64,000 nt of DNA from Verticiella sediminum (GTDB taxonomy: Bacteria; Pseudomonadota; Gammaproteobacteria; Burkholderiales; Burkholderiaceae_B): assembly GCF_007558815.1 (NCBI RefSeq), contig NZ_VLTJ01000020.1:124001-188000 (forward strand). The letters run 5' to 3'. This document shows positions 32,009 to 41,148 of this stretch, one piece after another. Positions within the stretch are counted from its first letter, which is position 1. Each line of letters opens with the position of its first letter. The notes beneath the pieces were generated by a model. The model ran no database searches, was not told the origin of the DNA, and was given only the letters and a program-made list of their open reading frames with translations. The translations under genes and the position numbers were made by a program.

Positions 32009-32227
32009 TCAATCTTCGGCGCGATCCACGCGCATGCCGACCTTCACGCCGACCTGCCAGTGCGCGATCTTGCCTCCGGTCAGGTGGCCCCGGACCTCGG
32101 TCACCTCGAACCAGTCCAGGTGCTTGAGCGTCTCGGACGCTCTGTCCAGCGCGTTCTTGATGGCGTCGTCCGACGACACGGGCGACGAGCCGACCAGTTC
32201 TATCTTCTTGTAGACGTGTTCCGTCAT
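32009..32227 (-). CDS. Dodecin flavin-storage protein
   Basis: Encodes 72 residues, the normal size. Dodecins assemble as hollow dodecamers that bind and shield flavins. The conserved [11 protein letters not shown] opening, [11 protein letters not shown] with the flavin-stacking Trp, and the [15 protein letters not shown] strand are present. GGAG lies six bases before the ATG. It is 27 bp upstream of the VTT gene and may head that operon. Confidence 0.95.
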   Translation of the reverse strand: MTEHVYKKIELVGSSPVSSDDAIKNALDRASETLKHLDWFEVTEVRGHLTGGKIAHWQVGVKVGMRVDRAED

Positions 32228-32345
32228 GGCGTTCTCCAGCAGGGGGGTTTGCGACGCACTTCACAGAGCAGAATCCGTACCCGCCCGGGTAAACCGGGTC
32301 GGCCGCCCGACGGGGTTAGAATCGTCCCTTTGCCCGACTGCCGCC

Positions 32346-33257
32346 ATGTGGTTCAAGAATCTGCAGATCTATCGCCTCGCCACGCCGTTCCGGCTGAGCG
32401 CGGCCGAACTCGAAGACAAGCTCGCGCCGCTGGCTTTCACGCCCGGCAGCAACCTCGAAAAGGAACGCCAGGGCTGGATCGCGCCGCGTGAAGGCGAAGG
32501 GCTGGTGCACACGGTCGGCGGGCAGTACCTGCTCGCGCAGCGGGCCGAAAAGAAGCTCCTGCCCGCCTCCGTGATCAACCAGTTCGCCAAGGCCAAGGCC
32601 CAGGAGATCGAGGAGCAGCAGGGCTTCAAGCCCGGGCGCAAGCAGATGCGCGAGATCAAGGACGCCGTCACGGACGAGTTGATGCCGCGCGCCTTCAGCA
32701 TCTGGCGCGACACCCGCGTGTGGATCGACCCCAAGGAAGGGCTGCTGGCCATCGACGCGAGCAGCGCGGCCAAGTGCGACGAGATCATGCAACTGCTCAA
32801 CAAGTCGATCGACCGGCTGGGCGCGCGCGCGCTGCAGACCGAAATCTCGCCGGTGTCGGCGATGACCGGCTGGCTCGCCGCGGACGAGGCGCCGGCCAAC
32901 TTCACCATCGACGAAGACACCGAGCTGCGCTCGCCCGCGCAGAGCAAGGCCACCGTGCGCTACGTGCGCCACGCGGTCGATCCGGAGGACGTGCGCCGCC
33001 ACATCGCCGCCGGCAAGCAGTGCACGCGGCTGGCGCTGACCTGGGCCGACCGCGTCTCGTTCGTGCTGGGCGAGACCCTGTCGCTCAAGCGCATCGCCCC
33101 GCTCGACGTGCTCAAGGAAAATGCCGACGCCGGCGCGGTGGACGAGGCCGAGCGTTTCGACGCCGACTTCGCCCTGATGACGGGCGAACTCGCCAAGCTC
33201 ATCCAGGATGTGCTCGCCATGCTCGGCGGCGAAAAGCGCGAGGCCGTGGCCGCCTGA
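32346..33257 (+). CDS. rdgC: Recombination-associated DNA-binding protein RdgC
   Basis: Encodes 303 residues, the family's length. RdgC forms a ring around duplex DNA and limits RecA loading. The opening [11 protein letters not shown], the central [11 protein letters not shown] and [18 protein letters not shown] segments and the C-terminal FALMTGEL are diagnostic. Divergent from dodecin, convergent with the ligase-associated cluster. A nearby repair island may reflect shared function, but no shared promoter is seen. Confidence 0.97.
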   Translation: MWFKNLQIYRLATPFRLSAAELEDKLAPLAFTPGSNLEKERQGWIAPREGEGLVHTVGGQYLLAQRAEKKLLPASVINQFAKAKAQEIEEQQGFKPGRKQMREIKDAVTDELMPRAFSIWRDTRVWIDPKEGLLAIDASSAAKCDEIMQLLNKSIDRLGARALQTEISPVSAMTGWLAADEAPANFTIDEDTELRSPAQSKATVRYVRHAVDPEDVRRHIAAGKQCTRLALTWADRVSFVLGETLSLKRIAPLDVLKENADAGAVDEAERFDADFALMTGELAKLIQDVLAMLGGEKREAVAA

Positions 33258-33327
33258 GCACGCGTCCGCTCGAGGTTCCTTGATCCTCGCGGGGGCGCGC
33301 CGGGCGCGGCCCATTCCCCGGGCGCAC

Positions 33328-33990
33328 TCAAGGCACGCGCAGCACTCGCCCGTCGGCCGCCACGAACTGCGCGTGGCCGGCGCGGCGCGGCAGCGGATGG
33401 CCGCCGGTGAAGTCGCCGAAGGCCGGCAGCAGGCCCAGGCCGGGGCCGAAATCGAAGCACGGCAGGCGCGCCGAATCGCGGCCCGGCCCGTGCAGGATGC
33501 GCACGGGATGCAGATGGCCGGCGAGCGCGTAGGCGCCCTCCACCTGCATCGGTTCATGGCACAGCGCGAACGGCCCGAGCCGCCAGGGCTCGGTCTGCAC
33601 CGCCAGATCCGGCCAGGCAGAGAGCGGCCCGGCGGCGCGGTCGTGGTTGCCGCGCACGAGCACACAAGCCACACCCGCATGCCGGGCCCGCCACTCGGCA
33701 AGCGCGGGCGCGCCCAGGGCGGACGCGGATTCGCGGGCGTGCACCAGATCGCCCAGCACGATCAGGCGCGACGCCCCGGTCAGGCTCAAGGCGCGTCCCA
33801 GCCGCGCCAGCGTCGCCCGCGTGGTGCCCGCGGGCACGGGCTGGCCCCAGGCGCGGAACGCCGCGGCCTTGCCCAGATGCACGTCGGCCACCAGCAAGGT
33901 GGCCCGGGCCGGCCAGTACACCGCCAGCTCGGGCAGCAGCCACAGGGTCTCGCCGGCGCAGGCCACGGCCGCCGCGCCCGCGGGCATCAT
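33328..33990 (-). CDS. Ligase-associated DNA damage response metallophosphoesterase
   Basis: Encodes 220 residues. The two-metal phosphoesterase motifs are all visible: [24 protein letters not shown] and AGHLHP. It is the fourth gene of a conserved cluster with an ATP-dependent ligase, helicase and nuclease. Its ATG overlaps the helicase stop (ATGA). It is probably a DNA end-processing phosphatase or nuclease; the substrate is not established from sequence. Confidence 0.92.
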   Translation of the reverse strand: MMPAGAAAVACAGETLWLLPELAVYWPARATLLVADVHLGKAAAFRAWGQPVPAGTTRATLARLGRALSLTGASRLIVLGDLVHARESASALGAPALAEWRARHAGVACVLVRGNHDRAAGPLSAWPDLAVQTEPWRLGPFALCHEPMQVEGAYALAGHLHPVRILHGPGRDSARLPCFDFGPGLGLLPAFGDFTGGHPLPRRAGHAQFVAADGRVLRVP

Positions 33991-36620
33991 GACCGCCTCC
34001 GCGGGCGGCGCGGCCCCCGGCCGGCGCGCTTGCGCGCCGGCGTGTCGCCCAGCGCGAACACGACATCGGTGGGCTCGGCCGCGCCGCGCTCGCCGCCGGC
34101 GGCGGCTTCCAACTGCGCGAGCATGCGCGCCACCCGGTCGCCCAGCTTCTCGGTCGAGAGCTTCTCGCGAAAGCGCTCGACCATCAGCGCGAAGGCGAAG
34201 GGCGAGACGTGCTTCAGCTCGATCCACACCTGGCGCGCCGCCTGCATGCGCACCAGGGTCTGCCGCAGCCTGGCGACGTCCAGCTCCTGCGACAGCACCT
34301 CGCGCTCGGCCTGCGAGAGCAGCAGATTGGCGCGGTCGTACTGCTCGAACACGCGAAAGAACAGGCTGGCCGAGGCCTGCAACTGACGGCTGGACTGCCG
34401 CGCGTGCGGCGGCCCCTGCACGACCAGCCCGGCGATCCGGGCGATCTCGCGAAAGCGCCGCAGGCGCAGCTCGCCGGCATTCAGGCTGGCCAGGGCATCC
34501 TCCAGGACGGCGCTCTCGTCGAGCAGTCCTTCGGCGAATACCGCGCGCCAGTCCACGGGCGTGGCGCTGAGCAGCTCCAGACCGTAGTCGTTGACCGCCA
34601 GCGAGAAGGTGGCGGGCTGGCGCCGCCCGATGCGCCAGGCGAGCAGACTGGCCAGCCCCATGTGCGCCAGCCGGCCCGCGAACGGATACAGATAGGCGTG
34701 CCAACCCTCGCGCGTGCGCAGGGTCTCGATGAGCAGGGTGCCGGTGACGGGCAGGGCCGACCATGCCGCCTGGACCGCCAGCAAGGGCGCCGCGGCCTGC
34801 ATCTCTGGCACGTCGAGCTCGCCTTGGGCGGCGCGGGTGAGCCGGGCGACGAAGGCGTCGGCCAGCTCGCTGGACAGCGGCATGCGTCCGCCGTTCCAGC
34901 GCGGCACGGCCGGGCGGCCGGCGCCGGCGCGCCGCACGTAGGCCGTCATCTGCTCGACGCGCACCAGCTCCAGCGGCCGCCCGGCGAACAGGAATACGTC
35001 GCCGGGCGCCAGGCGGGCGATGAAGCCCTCCTCCACGGTGCCCAGCGCCCCGCCCTGCCCGCCGCGCTGCCAGTAGCGCACGGTCATGCTGGCGTCGCTC
35101 ACGATGGTGCCGATGTTCATGCGATGGCGGCGTGCGAGCCGGGCGTCGGGCACCCGCCACACGCCCGCGTCGTCGGCAAGCACGCGCCGGTACTCGGGGT
35201 AAGCGGTCAGCGAGGGCCCGCCCTGGCGCACGAATTCCAGGCACCACTGCCATTCGGCCGGCGTCAGCTCCCGGTACGAGCACGTGCTGCGCACTTCGTC
35301 GTACAGCGCCTCGGGCCGAAAGCCGCCGCCCAACGCCACCGTGACCAGATGCTGGACCAGTACGTCGAGCGGCTTGTCGGGCGGGGGCCGGGCCTCGACC
35401 TGTCCGGAGCTTACGGCGTCGCGCACGGCGGCGGCCTCGATGAGTTCCAGGCTGTGCGTGGGCACCAGCGTGATTCTGGACGCGCGCCCCGGCGCGTGCC
35501 CCGAGCGCCCGGCGCGCTGCAGCAGGCGCGCCACGCCCTTGGCCGAGCCGATCTGCAAGACCCGCTCGACCGGCAGGAAATCCACCCCCAGGTCCAGGCT
35601 CGAGGTGCAGACCACGGCCTTGAGCGTGCCGGCGCGCAGGCCGGCCTCGACCCATGCGCGCACTGCCCGGTCCAGCGAGCCGTGATGCAGGGCGATCAGC
35701 CCGGCCCAATCCGGCCGCAGGTCGAGCAGGGCCTGGTACCAGAGCTCGGCCTGTGAGCGCGTGTTGGTGAAGACCAGGGTGGTGCCGCTGTGCTCGATCT
35801 CCTCGGCCACCTGCGGCACCATGCGCTTGCCCAGGTGGCCGGCCCAGGGAAAGCGCTCCGGCCGGGCCGGCAGCAAGGTATCGATGCGCAGCGCCTTTTC
35901 GCGCGGGCCGCGCACGAGGACGCCGTCACCGGCGTTGTCGCCCAGCAGCGTGGCCAGGGCTTCGTCGAGGTTGCCCAGGGTGGCGGACAGGCCCCACACG
36001 CACAGATCCGGCACCCAGGTGCGCAGGCGCGCCAGAGCGAGCTGCACCTGTACGCCGCGCTTGTTGCCGAGCATTTCGTGCCACTCGTCGACCACGACCA
36101 GGCGCACGCTGGCCAGCTCGCGTGGCGCGTCGGCGCGCGCGAGCAGCAGCGACAGGCTCTCCGGGGTGGTGACCAGCCCGCTCGGCAGGCGCCGCGCCTG
36201 CGCCGCGCGCTCGCTGCTGCCGGTGTCGCCGGTGCGGCTGCCCACCCGCCAGTCGGGCGCGAGCGCGGCCAGCGGCGCCTGCAGGGCCTGCAAGGTGTCG
36301 GCGGCCAGCGCCCGCATGGGGGTCAGCCAGAGCACCCGCAGCGGCTGCGCGCGCGCCGCGCCGGCGCGCGCCGGCAGGGGCGCCGCACCCGCGTCCGCGA
36401 ACGCCATCAAGGCGCCCAGCCAGACCGCATAGGTCTTGCCGGCGCCGGTGTCGGCATGCAGAAGGCCGCTGCGCCCGGCGGCGATCGCCGCCCAGACCTC
36501 GCGCTGAAAGGCAGCCGGCCGCCAGCCGCGTTCGGCGAACCAGGCGTGCGGCGCAGGCGCGGACAGCGCCACGCCGCGCGCGGCAGCTTTCGGTGCGTCC
36601 GGCCGCACGCGCGCCGTCAT
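33987..36620 (-). CDS. Ligase-associated DEXH-box DNA helicase (Lhr-like)
   Basis: Encodes 877 residues. Superfamily-2 motifs in order: FQREVW, Walker [10 protein letters not shown] (motif I), [10 protein letters not shown] (Ia), [10 protein letters not shown] (motif II, DEWH), LSATLGN (III), [12 protein letters not shown] (IV), and [11 protein letters not shown] (VI). A long C-terminal region of Lhr core type follows. Its ATG overlaps the ligase stop (ATGA). It likely unwinds or remodels nicked duplexes or hybrids for its ligase partner. Confidence 0.94.
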   Translation of the reverse strand: MTARVRPDAPKAAARGVALSAPAPHAWFAERGWRPAAFQREVWAAIAAGRSGLLHADTGAGKTYAVWLGALMAFADAGAAPLPARAGAARAQPLRVLWLTPMRALAADTLQALQAPLAALAPDWRVGSRTGDTGSSERAAQARRLPSGLVTTPESLSLLLARADAPRELASVRLVVVDEWHEMLGNKRGVQVQLALARLRTWVPDLCVWGLSATLGNLDEALATLLGDNAGDGVLVRGPREKALRIDTLLPARPERFPWAGHLGKRMVPQVAEEIEHSGTTLVFTNTRSQAELWYQALLDLRPDWAGLIALHHGSLDRAVRAWVEAGLRAGTLKAVVCTSSLDLGVDFLPVERVLQIGSAKGVARLLQRAGRSGHAPGRASRITLVPTHSLELIEAAAVRDAVSSGQVEARPPPDKPLDVLVQHLVTVALGGGFRPEALYDEVRSTCSYRELTPAEWQWCLEFVRQGGPSLTAYPEYRRVLADDAGVWRVPDARLARRHRMNIGTIVSDASMTVRYWQRGGQGGALGTVEEGFIARLAPGDVFLFAGRPLELVRVEQMTAYVRRAGAGRPAVPRWNGGRMPLSSELADAFVARLTRAAQGELDVPEMQAAAPLLAVQAAWSALPVTGTLLIETLRTREGWHAYLYPFAGRLAHMGLASLLAWRIGRRQPATFSLAVNDYGLELLSATPVDWRAVFAEGLLDESAVLEDALASLNAGELRLRRFREIARIAGLVVQGPPHARQSSRQLQASASLFFRVFEQYDRANLLLSQAEREVLSQELDVARLRQTLVRMQAARQVWIELKHVSPFAFALMVERFREKLSTEKLGDRVARMLAQLEAAAGGERGAAEPTDVVFALGDTPARKRAGRGPRRPRRRS

Positions 36621-38281
36621 GGCGCGGCCAGGGCTTCGAGCATGGCGAGCGTGTCCGCCTCCTCCACGGGCTTGTCCAGTCGCCAGCGCAACATGCGTGG
36701 AAAGCGCACGGCGACCCCGCTCTTGTGCCGCGCGCTGCGCGCGATGCCTTCGAAACCGATCTCGAACACGAGTTCGGGCCGCACGCTGCGCACCGGGCCG
36801 AAGCGCTCCACGGTGTGCCGCCGCACGAAGGCGTCCACGCGCCGGATCTCCTCGTCGGTGAGGCCGGAATACGCCTTGGCGAAGGGCACCAGGGCGCGCC
36901 CCGAGGTACCCGGCGGGGCGTCCCAGACCGCGAAGGTGTAGTCGGTATAGAGGTTCGCGCGCCGGCCGTGGCCCGGCTGCGCGTAGATCAGCACGGCGTC
37001 CACCGACAGCGGATCGATCTTCCACTTCCACCAGATCCCGCTGGTGCGCGTGCGGCCCACGCCGTAGCGGGCATTGCCCTGCTTGAGCATCAGGCCTTCG
37101 ACGCCCAGGGCGCGCGAGGACTCGCGCCGTTGCGCGAGCGCCAGCCAGTCGCTGCCTTCGAGGCGCGGCGACAGCCGCAGATGCGGGTGGTCCAGGGCGG
37201 CCACCAGCGCCTCCAGGCGGCTGCGCCGCTCGGCCTGCGCCAGATCGCGCAGGTCCTCGCCGCCCGTCTCCAGCAGATCGTAGGCGAGCAACGCCACCGG
37301 CTGCTCCTGCAGCAGGCGCGCGCCGACGGTCTTGCGGCCGATGCGGCGCTGCAGGCGGGCGAAGGGCTGCACCCGGTCCTCGGCCCAGACCACGATCTCG
37401 CCGTCAAGCACGGTGCCATAGGGCAGCGCCTCGCCCATGGCGGCCAGTTCGGGGAAACGGTCGGTGACCAGCTCTTCGCCGCGCGACCAGATCCAGGCGC
37501 GCCCGTCACGCTGCACGACCTGCGCGCGGATGCCGTCCCACTTCCATTCGATCAGCCAGTCGGACGGCGCGCCGAGCTGGGTCTCGAAGTCCTCCAGCGG
37601 CAACTGCAGCGGATGGGCGAGGAAGAAGGGGTAAGGATGCCCGGCGTCGGCCGCGTCGCGGCCCTCGGTGGGCGCGACCAGGGCCAGATAGGCCGGCGCA
37701 TCGGGCGTGGCCATTCGGTCCGTATAGCCGATCAGGCGCTGGGCGATGCGCTTGGCGTCCACACCGGCCACCGCGGCCAGCGCGCGGGTGACGAGCAGCT
37801 TGGAGACGCCCACCCGCAGCGATCCCGTGATCATCTTGGCGAACACGAAGCGCGCCTGGCCGTCCAGCCGGGCAAAGCTGTCGTGCAGGCTGTCGGCCAG
37901 GGCCGCGGGCGCCATGCCGCGCAAGGGCAGCAGGCGCTCGGTCATCCAGTGCGCCAGCCCGCCCTCGACCGTCATGCCGGCGGCAGCCCCTGGCAGGAGC
38001 AGCGCGATCGTCTCGGCCAGATCGCCCACGTGCTGGTAGCTGGCTTCGAACAGCCATTCGGGCAGGCCGGCCTCGGCCTGGGCGAAGGCCTGCAAGGCGC
38101 GCACCGGGACGAGCTGGCGCGGCTTGCCGCCGGCCAGGAAGTACACCGCCCAGGCCGCGTCCTCGGCCGGCGCGCTGCCGAAATAGGCTTCCAGCGCCGC
38201 GCGCTTGGCGTTGGTCGAGGTGGTCGCGTCCAGCGTCGAATAGAGTTCGGCGAATGCCGCCATGCCGTGCGCGTGGGTCAT
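36617..38281 (-). CDS. ATP-dependent DNA ligase
   Basis: Encodes 554 residues. Lys247 in the motif [10 protein letters not shown] is the AMP-accepting lysine (KxDG). N-terminal DNA-binding domain about 1-215, adenylation domain 216-420 with LDGEIVVW and EGLMLK motifs, OB domain to the end with WWKWK. This is a bacterial LigB/ligase I-type enzyme additional to the NAD-dependent LigA that every bacterium needs. Overlaps both neighbours by ATGA, so exonuclease, ligase, helicase and phosphoesterase should be made together. Confidence 0.95.
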   Translation of the reverse strand: MTHAHGMAAFAELYSTLDATTSTNAKRAALEAYFGSAPAEDAAWAVYFLAGGKPRQLVPVRALQAFAQAEAGLPEWLFEASYQHVGDLAETIALLLPGAAAGMTVEGGLAHWMTERLLPLRGMAPAALADSLHDSFARLDGQARFVFAKMITGSLRVGVSKLLVTRALAAVAGVDAKRIAQRLIGYTDRMATPDAPAYLALVAPTEGRDAADAGHPYPFFLAHPLQLPLEDFETQLGAPSDWLIEWKWDGIRAQVVQRDGRAWIWSRGEELVTDRFPELAAMGEALPYGTVLDGEIVVWAEDRVQPFARLQRRIGRKTVGARLLQEQPVALLAYDLLETGGEDLRDLAQAERRSRLEALVAALDHPHLRLSPRLEGSDWLALAQRRESSRALGVEGLMLKQGNARYGVGRTRTSGIWWKWKIDPLSVDAVLIYAQPGHGRRANLYTDYTFAVWDAPPGTSGRALVPFAKAYSGLTDEEIRRVDAFVRRHTVERFGPVRSVRPELVFEIGFEGIARSARHKSGVAVRFPRMLRWRLDKPVEEADTLAMLEALAAP

Positions 38282-39291
38282 GGCGCCCGCGCCGCCGGGG
38301 CCGAGGCTTCGTCCTCCTCGTCGCCGTATTCGGTGTGGAAGGTGCGCGCATCCAGCCCCTGCTCGGCAAACCAGCGTTGCATCACCGCCGTGCTGCCGTG
38401 CGTCAGGTAGACGCACTCGGCACCCGTGGCGGCCACAGCGCTGCACAGGCCATCCCAGTCGGCATGGTCGGAAACGATGAAGCCGCGGTCCACGCCGCGC
38501 CGGCGGCGCGCGCCGCGTACCTGCATCCACCCGCTGGCAAAGGCGTCGGCATGCTCGCCGAAGCGGCGCGTCCAGCTCGAACCGCGCGCCGAGGGCGGCG
38601 CAACGACCAGGGCGCGCCGCACGTCCGCGCCCGCTTCGGTCGCGAGCCGGGTCGGCGGCAGCCGCACGCCCGCCTCGCGATAGATGCCGTCGACGGTATC
38701 GACCGCGCCATGCACGAGGATGGGCCCCGGCGCGTCCGTCAGGTGATGCAGGATGCGCTGCGCCTTGCCCAGGGCGTAGCTGTACAGCACGCTGGCCCTG
38801 CCCTCTGCGGCGTTGGCCTCCCACCACGCCTGGATCTGCGCCATCAGCATCGCCTGGGGCAGCCAGCGATAGACCGGCAGGCCGAAGGTGGATTCCGTGA
38901 TGAAGGTATGGCAGGGCACGGGCTCGAAGGGCGCGCAGGTGCCGTCCGCCTCGGTCTTGTAGTCGCCCGAGGCCACCCACACCTCGCCGCGGTGCTCGAC
39001 GCGCACCTGCGCCGAGCCCAGGACATGACCGGCCGGGTGCAGGCTGACGGTGGCCTCGCCCAGGCGCAGATGCTCGCCGTAGGCCACGGTCTGCAGCGCA
39101 ATGTCGGCACCGAGCCGCGCGCGCAGCAGGCCGGCGCTCTCCTGCGTGGCCAGATAGCTGCCGTGGCCGCCGCGCGCGTGGTCCGAATGCGCGTGCGTGA
39201 TGACCGCCCGGGGCACGGGCCGCCAGGGGTCGATGTGAAAGTCTCCGGACGGGCAATAGAGGCCTTCGGGCCTGGCCACGATCAGATCCAT
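38278..39291 (-). CDS. Ligase-associated DNA exonuclease (metallo-beta-lactamase/beta-CASP type)
   Basis: Encodes 337 residues. Metal-binding motifs THAHSDHARGG, PAGHVLGSAQ and ASGDYKTE mark a nuclease of the SNM1/CPSF73 superfamily; FIVSDHADWDG is the C-terminal metal motif. AAAGGAGA lies three bases before the ATG, so this gene heads the four-gene cluster. It presumably trims DNA ends before ligation. Confidence 0.93.
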   Translation of the reverse strand: MDLIVARPEGLYCPSGDFHIDPWRPVPRAVITHAHSDHARGGHGSYLATQESAGLLRARLGADIALQTVAYGEHLRLGEATVSLHPAGHVLGSAQVRVEHRGEVWVASGDYKTEADGTCAPFEPVPCHTFITESTFGLPVYRWLPQAMLMAQIQAWWEANAAEGRASVLYSYALGKAQRILHHLTDAPGPILVHGAVDTVDGIYREAGVRLPPTRLATEAGADVRRALVVAPPSARGSSWTRRFGEHADAFASGWMQVRGARRRRGVDRGFIVSDHADWDGLCSAVAATGAECVYLTHGSTAVMQRWFAEQGLDARTFHTEYGDEEDEASAPAARAP

Positions 39292-39375
39292 GGCTCTCCT
39301 TTGATGGCGCGCGGCGGCGCCTGCGGATGAGCCGGCTCAGCAATCGATATGCCGCGCGGCGCGTTCGGGCCCGAA

Positions 39376-39393
39376 TGGCACACGTCTTGCTTT
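39376..39393 (+). promoter_or_regulatory. Candidate sigma-54 (-24/-12) promoter of the glg/tre operon
   Basis: TGGCAC (39376-39381), five bases, TTGCTTT (39387-39393): the GG and GC dinucleotides are exactly ten bases apart, as RpoN requires. Transcription would start near 39402, giving a leader of about 138 bases before glgA. A 12-bp palindrome, TTCGGGCCCGAA (39364-39375), abuts the -24 element. Only the GG/GC core and flanks are seen; no activator site was recognised. It lies in a 248-bp gap between divergent genes, where such a promoter is expected. Confidence 0.65.
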
Positions 39394-39453
39394 GATGAGG
39401 CTGGCCGATACGGGCACCTGCACGGTCCCGCGCCGGCCCAGGTAGAAATTACT

Positions 39454-39478
39454 GGCCGCGGCAGATTTTGCCGCGGCC
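39454..39478 (+). other. Hairpin in the glgA leader
   Basis: A perfect 10-bp stem (39454-39463 with 39469-39478) with a five-base loop GATTT lies in the predicted glgA 5' leader, 61 bases before the start codon. It could stabilise the mRNA or attenuate transcription; no T-run follows. Confidence 0.45.
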
Positions 39479-39539
39479 TCCCATGCGACGAGCCTGCGCC
39501 CAGCCCGCGGCGCTGCCACATGCCATTCAGGAGTCCATC

Positions 39540-41126
39540 TTGTTGAAAGTCCTAGTCGTCGCCTCCGAGGCGCTCCCCCTGGCCAAGACCGGCGGGCTGG
39601 GCGACGCAGTCAGCGGCATGGCGCGCGCCATGCGCGAAGCAGGCCTCGATGTGACACTGCTGCTGCCCGCCTACCGCGGCACGCATCGCCACCTGACGGA
39701 CACGCGCACATTGTGCGAGCTGCACCACCTGCCGGGCGGCCCGGCGAGCCTGGTGGCCGGCCGCCTGGCGTCGTTCGATCTTCCCGTACTGCTGCTGCGC
39801 AACGACGCGCTGTACGATCGGGACGGCTCGCCGTACATCGACGCCCGGGGCGAAGAGCATCCCGACAACGGCGTACGCTTTGCCGCCTTGGCGCATGCCG
39901 CCACGCGCATTGCGGCCGGCCGCACGCCGTGGGCGGTGCCGCACGTCGTGCACGCCAACGACTGGCACGCCGGCCTGGTGCCCCTGCTCATGCGCGCGGC
40001 CAAGGTGCGGCGCGTGAAGTCGGTGCTCACCATCCACAACCTGGCGTTCCAGGGCCTCTACCCGATGCACGACGCGGCGCGCTACGGGATTCCCGCCGAG
40101 TACTGCGGCCTGGACGGTTGCGAGTTCTGGGGCCGCATCAATTTCATGAAGGCCGGCATCCGCTACGCCGACCGCGTCACCACGGTGAGCCACACCTATG
40201 CGCGCGAGATCCTGACCCCGGCCTTCGGCCACGGCCTGGACGGCCTGCTGCGCGAGCGCCAGGCGCAGCTCGTCGGCATCCCCAACGGTATCGACGAGAG
40301 TATCTGGAACCCGGCCATCGACCAGCACCTGCCGGACGTCTACAGCGCGGACGACCTGCGCGGCAAGCCGAGCTGCAAGCGCGCCCTGCAGGAATCCTTC
40401 GGCCTGATCGCCGACCCGCAGGCCACCGTGCTCGTCTCCGGCAGCCGGCTGACGCCCCAGAAGATGGCCGACGTGGCCGTACGCGTACTGCCCGACGTGC
40501 TGGATGCGCACGGCCAGCTCCAGGTGGCGATCCTGGGCTGCGGGGATCGCGCCATCGAGGACGAGGCGCGCGCGCTCGCCGCGCGCTACCCGGGCCGCGT
40601 GGCCGCCCACATCGGCTACGACGAGCAACTGGCCCACCTGCTGCATGCCGGCGGCGACATCCTGCTGCACGGCAGCCGCTTCGAGCCCTTCGGTCTGACG
40701 CCCATCTACGCCATGCGCTACGGCACGCTGCCGGTGTGCTCGCGCGTGGGCGGCATGGCCGATACCGTGCGCGACCCGGGCGAACATGCCGACGACCTCG
40801 ATCTGGCGGATGCCACCGGCCTGCTCTTCGACGGTGCCGAGGCTGCACATCTGCGGCATGCCATCGAGCGCGCCCTGCGCCTGTATGCCCGCAAGGATTT
40901 GTGGCGCGCGATGCAGCGCAGCGCAATGACCGCCGATCACGGCTGGAGCGCGAGCGCCGGCCGCTACATCGACCTGTACCGCCATCTGGCGCCTCCCCTC
41001 GCCGCGGCTCGCAGCGAGACCACGGCCATCGCCGTGCCGGCGCCGGAACCCGCGGCCGCCTCCACCCCGGCGCACGCCCTCTGGCCGCGCGTGGCCGCGC
41101 CCGTCATGGGCGCGGCCTGCGCCTGA
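39540..41126 (+). CDS. glgA: Glycogen synthase (GT5)
   Basis: Encodes about 528 residues. GlgA extends alpha-1,4-glucan from ADP-glucose. The ADP-glucose site KTGGLGD is at residues 16-22 and the retaining GT motif is EPFGLTPIYAMRYGTLPVCSRVGG near residue 380. I chose TTG 39540, since AGGAG lies six bases upstream and the family starts right before KVLVVASE; TTG 39543 is equivalent. About 45 residues of Ala/Pro-rich tail follow the usual end. First gene of the block; no glgC (ADP-glucose supply) is in the window. Confidence 0.93.
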   Translation: MLKVLVVASEALPLAKTGGLGDAVSGMARAMREAGLDVTLLLPAYRGTHRHLTDTRTLCELHHLPGGPASLVAGRLASFDLPVLLLRNDALYDRDGSPYIDARGEEHPDNGVRFAALAHAATRIAAGRTPWAVPHVVHANDWHAGLVPLLMRAAKVRRVKSVLTIHNLAFQGLYPMHDAARYGIPAEYCGLDGCEFWGRINFMKAGIRYADRVTTVSHTYAREILTPAFGHGLDGLLRERQAQLVGIPNGIDESIWNPAIDQHLPDVYSADDLRGKPSCKRALQESFGLIADPQATVLVSGSRLTPQKMADVAVRVLPDVLDAHGQLQVAILGCGDRAIEDEARALAARYPGRVAAHIGYDEQLAHLLHAGGDILLHGSRFEPFGLTPIYAMRYGTLPVCSRVGGMADTVRDPGEHADDLDLADATGLLFDGAEAAHLRHAIERALRLYARKDLWRAMQRSAMTADHGWSASAGRYIDLYRHLAPPLAAARSETTAIAVPAPEPAAASTPAHALWPRVAAPVMGAACA

Positions 41127-41148
41127 TCGCCGAACTTCCCGAGCGTCC

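Noticed and set aside
39333-39353. Shared string TCGATATGCC near both sigma-54 sites (also 58721-58742)
   Set aside because: A 10-base match is common by chance in 64 kb, and the copies sit at different positions relative to the two promoters.
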